From assembly GCA_937941555.1 (NCBI GenBank), contig CALDHJ010000111.1:1-8562 (forward strand): a stretch of 8,562 nt of DNA, given 5' to 3'. Shown here one piece after another: positions 6,399 through 8,562 of this stretch (the stretch's first letter is position 1; every line of letters starts with the position of its first letter). Origin of the DNA: an uncultured Granulosicoccaceae bacterium (GTDB taxonomy: Bacteria; Pseudomonadota; Gammaproteobacteria; CALCKW01). Position numbers and translations under genes: made by a program. The notes under the pieces were generated by a model. The model was not told the DNA's origin, searched no databases, and worked only from the letters and a program-made list of their open reading frames with translations.

Positions 6399-7955
6399 AT
6401 GCGCTCCGATCACACCGTTGACGCGCGACCCCCGCAGGACTGGAACGTCCTGCGGACACTGTGCTGGTTCCGCACTCTGCTGAGCCTGCTGCTGCTCTAT
6501 GTGCAGCCGCAGGGGCGACTGATCTACGAAATCGAGCGGATTTCGACTTCCACGTTCTCCTTGATCAGTGGCGCCTACGCCGTGTTCGGTGTCGTCCTGA
6601 TCGCTTTGCTGTGGCGCCGTGCGGTCAACTTCGACTCACAGGTCACGGCCCACGTTGCCGGCGATCTCGCTTTCATCGGCATGCTTGCCATGCTGGTCGA
6701 CGGCCTGACCCAGACCGTCGCCATTCTGTTGTGTGTGCCATTGGCCGCTGCAGTGTTGCTACGCCGGCCCCGCCTACTCTACGCACTCTCCGCGATCGCA
6801 TCAGGCTTGCTGCTGATTGCCGAGTTCTCAATCCCCCCGTTTCAGCGCAACCTCTACGCGACCTTCGCGCTGACCTTGGCGTTCTTCGCAGTCGCCCAAC
6901 TAAGCGTGCTGCACATCCAGCGGATACACCAGGCAGACACGGCGCTGCAGGCACAAAATCTGGAGTTGTCCTCGCTGACAGACCTCGCCGATGAAATCCT
7001 GTCGGTGTCGACGCAGGGCATGATCGTTCTCGACAAAACGGATCACGTCCGCTTCGTGAACGCGAGTGCCTTAATGCTGCTCGACACGGACTATTCCCCA
7101 GCGCCCGTACACCTCAAACGACTCAGTCACGCAACCTACGACGCCTTGCGCACGCAATCGGATATCGTCAAGGACGCAGACGGATTTCCGATCCTGCGCA
7201 TGCACACGAGCACACTTCGGGGCGGCAACACACTCATCTCTCTCATCGATCTGCGCGAGATCGAGGCGATGACAGAACAGGTCAGGCTCGCATCACTTGG
7301 GCGCTGGAGTGCGAGTCTGGCGCATGAAATACGCAACCCCCTGAGCGCTATTTCACAGTCGCTTCAGCTGCTCGAGGCCGACCGCGAGTCGGACCAATAC
7401 CCCAAACTGATCTCCATAATGCAACGCAATACCGGTCGCATCGAGGCAGTGGTCAAGGATGTCCTGACCCTGAGCCGCCCACCCGCCGAGTTGCAGCCCT
7501 TGTCGATAAGCGACTGGGCAAACGAGTTTTTCATTGAGTTCAAACTGGCCCATCCCGAAGCCGACATCAGCCTCGAAGACTGCAGTCACAGTGGTGGCCA
7601 GATTTTCGGGGACGACAAGCGGATCTACCATATCGTCAGTAACCTGTGTGAAAACGCCGTCGCGCACGGCGACAAGACCACCATCAAACTCAGCCTCACA
7701 TCAGACACACAGCCGGCCGGAGCACGTCACAGCCTGACAGTAGCAAACCCCGGAGAAGCGCTTACGCCAGCACAACAAAAGCGCATGTTCGAACCCTTTT
7801 TTACAACGTCGGTACGCGGAAGTGGGCTTGGTTTATTCGTGGTGCGGGAGCTCAGTGAGCAGTTGGGCTACCAACTGAATTACCGCTATCACAGTGGCCT
7901 CCACGAACTCACACTGAGTGCGCCAGCACTCCTTGCGCAAGACCTGGCAGCATGA
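6399..7955 (+). CDS. pilS: PilS-like membrane sensor histidine kinase
   Basis: Inner-membrane kinase expected to phosphorylate the adjacent regulator. In Pseudomonas, PilS controls type IV pilin (pilA) expression and senses pilin in the membrane. The 518 residues (P. aeruginosa PilS about 530) show six hydrophobic segments at roughly 19-36, 55-73, 86-102, 105-121, 127-143 and 152-172. A PAS domain follows at about 195-290, then a HisKA domain with phosphoacceptor His309 in LAHEIRNPLSA, and a HATPase domain with N box NLCENA (415-420), F box FEPFFTT (464-470) and G2 box GSGLGLF (474-480). The G1 box, normally DxGxG, is NPGEA (450-454), so the adenine-contacting Asp and second Gly are replaced. 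ATG 6399 is the only ATG/GTG/TTG start in frame near the N-terminus; its nearest good Shine-Dalgarno (GGAGG 6371-6375) is 23 nt away. It follows bamD by 59 nt and overlaps the regulator gene by 4 nt. Confidence 0.9.
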   Translation: MRSDHTVDARPPQDWNVLRTLCWFRTLLSLLLLYVQPQGRLIYEIERISTSTFSLISGAYAVFGVVLIALLWRRAVNFDSQVTAHVAGDLAFIGMLAMLVDGLTQTVAILLCVPLAAAVLLRRPRLLYALSAIASGLLLIAEFSIPPFQRNLYATFALTLAFFAVAQLSVLHIQRIHQADTALQAQNLELSSLTDLADEILSVSTQGMIVLDKTDHVRFVNASALMLLDTDYSPAPVHLKRLSHATYDALRTQSDIVKDADGFPILRMHTSTLRGGNTLISLIDLREIEAMTEQVRLASLGRWSASLAHEIRNPLSAISQSLQLLEADRESDQYPKLISIMQRNTGRIEAVVKDVLTLSRPPAELQPLSISDWANEFFIEFKLAHPEADISLEDCSHSGGQIFGDDKRIYHIVSNLCENAVAHGDKTTIKLSLTSDTQPAGARHSLTVANPGEALTPAQQKRMFEPFFTTSVRGSGLGLFVVRELSEQLGYQLNYRYHSGLHELTLSAPALLAQDLAA

Positions 7956-8497
7956 GCAGAACGATTCTGATACTCGAAGATGAACCGGATATCCGGGAAC
8001 TGCTTGCCATAGCGCTGGATGGCCCGGGCATGCGTTGCGAGCTCAGCGGCCATCTTGCGGAAGCCAAGACGCTTGCTCAACGCCTGAAACCCGACTTCGT
8101 GCTCACGGACATAAACGTGCCTGACGGCAGCGGTCTCGACCTGCTGAGCTATGTCCGCGAACACTTGCCGGGTACGCCCTGTGTGGTCATCACGGCATTT
8201 GGCGATATGGACAGCGCCATCAAGGCGATGCGCTGCGGCGCAATCGACTACCTGACCAAGCCGATCAATCTCAAAGAGCTAAAGGCGGTGATCAAAGACC
8301 AGCTCAAAGAGCGGCCTCACCAGACTGTCGAGATGGCGGAATCAGAAGTTGCCGATGCGCCCGTGGACTCCGACGACAAGGTTGCGCTGCTGAACGCGCT
8401 GGAACAGACGCGCTGGAACAAACGGGCAGCGGCAGACCTGATGGGATTGAGCTATCGACAGTTCCGCTATCGCCTTGAAAAGCACGGCATACAGTAA
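7952..8497 (+). CDS. pilR: PilR-like response regulator lacking the AAA+ sigma54-activation domain
   Basis: Cognate regulator of the PilS-like kinase: ATGA overlap with its stop. The receiver domain (about 4-118) has the acidic pocket E9-D10-E11, phosphoacceptor Asp53 in LTDINVPDGSGLDLL, Thr81 and Lys103 (YLTKP). A linker of roughly 20 residues rich in acidic residues (about 121-142) leads to a Fis-type helix-turn-helix (about 143-181) with TRWNKRAAADLMGLS and FRYRLEKHGI. The receiver and helix-turn-helix read like the two ends of PilR, but the about 260-residue AAA+ domain with its Walker motifs and GAFTGA loop is wholly absent, leaving 181 aa against about 445. The layout is that of RegA/PrrA/ActR redox regulators, yet the helix-turn-helix (TRWN..AAA....S/TFR..RYRL) is of PilR type and the locus is the pilSR locus. 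It cannot by itself remodel sigma54 polymerase. Targets are unknown. Confidence 0.9.
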   Translation: MSRTILILEDEPDIRELLAIALDGPGMRCELSGHLAEAKTLAQRLKPDFVLTDINVPDGSGLDLLSYVREHLPGTPCVVITAFGDMDSAIKAMRCGAIDYLTKPINLKELKAVIKDQLKERPHQTVEMAESEVADAPVDSDDKVALLNALEQTRWNKRAAADLMGLSYRQFRYRLEKHGIQ

Positions 8498-8521
8498 AAC
8501 TGCCCCTCCGCTATCGGCAAT

Positions 8522-8545
8522 TGCCGGCCGTTCCGGTGTTTTTTT
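8522..8545 (+). terminator. Rho-independent terminator after the pilSR-like pair
   Basis: TGCCGG (8522-8527) pairs with CCGGTG (8533-8538), four GC pairs plus two G-U pairs, around a CCGTT loop. Seven T residues follow at 8539-8545. It begins 24 nt after the regulator stop. A 12-nt perfect palindrome CGGCAATTGCCG (8515-8526) overlaps the left arm and offers a competing fold. The remaining bases to 8562 show nothing recognisable. Confidence 0.65.
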
Positions 8546-8562
8546 CCGCTTTGGTTGTCAAC

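Noticed and set aside
1..8562. tRNA, rRNA, riboswitch or CRISPR array
   Set aside because: No cloverleaf, no rRNA-like stretch and no regularly spaced direct repeats were found; the intergenic gaps are short apart from 910-1139.

Overview
The window looks like a chromosomal segment of a GC-rich gammaproteobacterium. The central gene order, clpB-pgeF-rluD facing away from bamD-pilS-pilR, is the arrangement I recall around clpB/comL/pilSR in Pseudomonas aeruginosa, and its left half (bamD divergent from rluD-yfiH-clpB) also occurs in E. coli. I cannot name the species or genus.

Layout. (1) Positions 1-909, + strand: the last codons of an unidentified gene overlap a complete PP2C-type Ser/Thr protein phosphatase. 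(2) Positions 910-1139: a convergent intergenic region that is not empty. It holds two hairpins whose loops are complementary to each other (918-976). Next to them is a MITE-like inverted-repeat element of about 150 bp (994-1144), whose right arm runs into the clpB stop codon and whose centre looks like a two-way terminator. (3) Positions 1140-5506, - strand: rluD (23S rRNA pseudouridine synthase), pgeF/yfiH (multicopper-oxidase-like purine/peptidoglycan-editing enzyme) and clpB (disaggregase). rluD and pgeF overlap by 4 nt. clpB has its own near-consensus heat-shock (sigma32) promoter just after pgeF. (4) Positions 5507-5574: a short divergent promoter region. (5) Positions 5575-8497, + strand: bamD (outer-membrane assembly lipoprotein), then a two-component pair, a six-TM PilS-like kinase overlapping by 4 nt a PilR-like regulator. 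(6) Positions 8522-8545: an intrinsic terminator, followed by 17 bases with nothing recognisable.

The main point of interest is the last pair. By position, by partner and by the sequence of its receiver and Fis helix-turn-helix, the regulator is PilR, but the whole central AAA+ sigma54-activator domain is absent (181 aa instead of roughly 445). A convincing -24/-12 (sigma54) promoter nevertheless lies directly upstream of pilS. The kinase also has a degenerate G1 box. Together these suggest a PilSR system rewired away from direct sigma54 activation, or one in which the short PilR works with or against a full-length activator encoded elsewhere.
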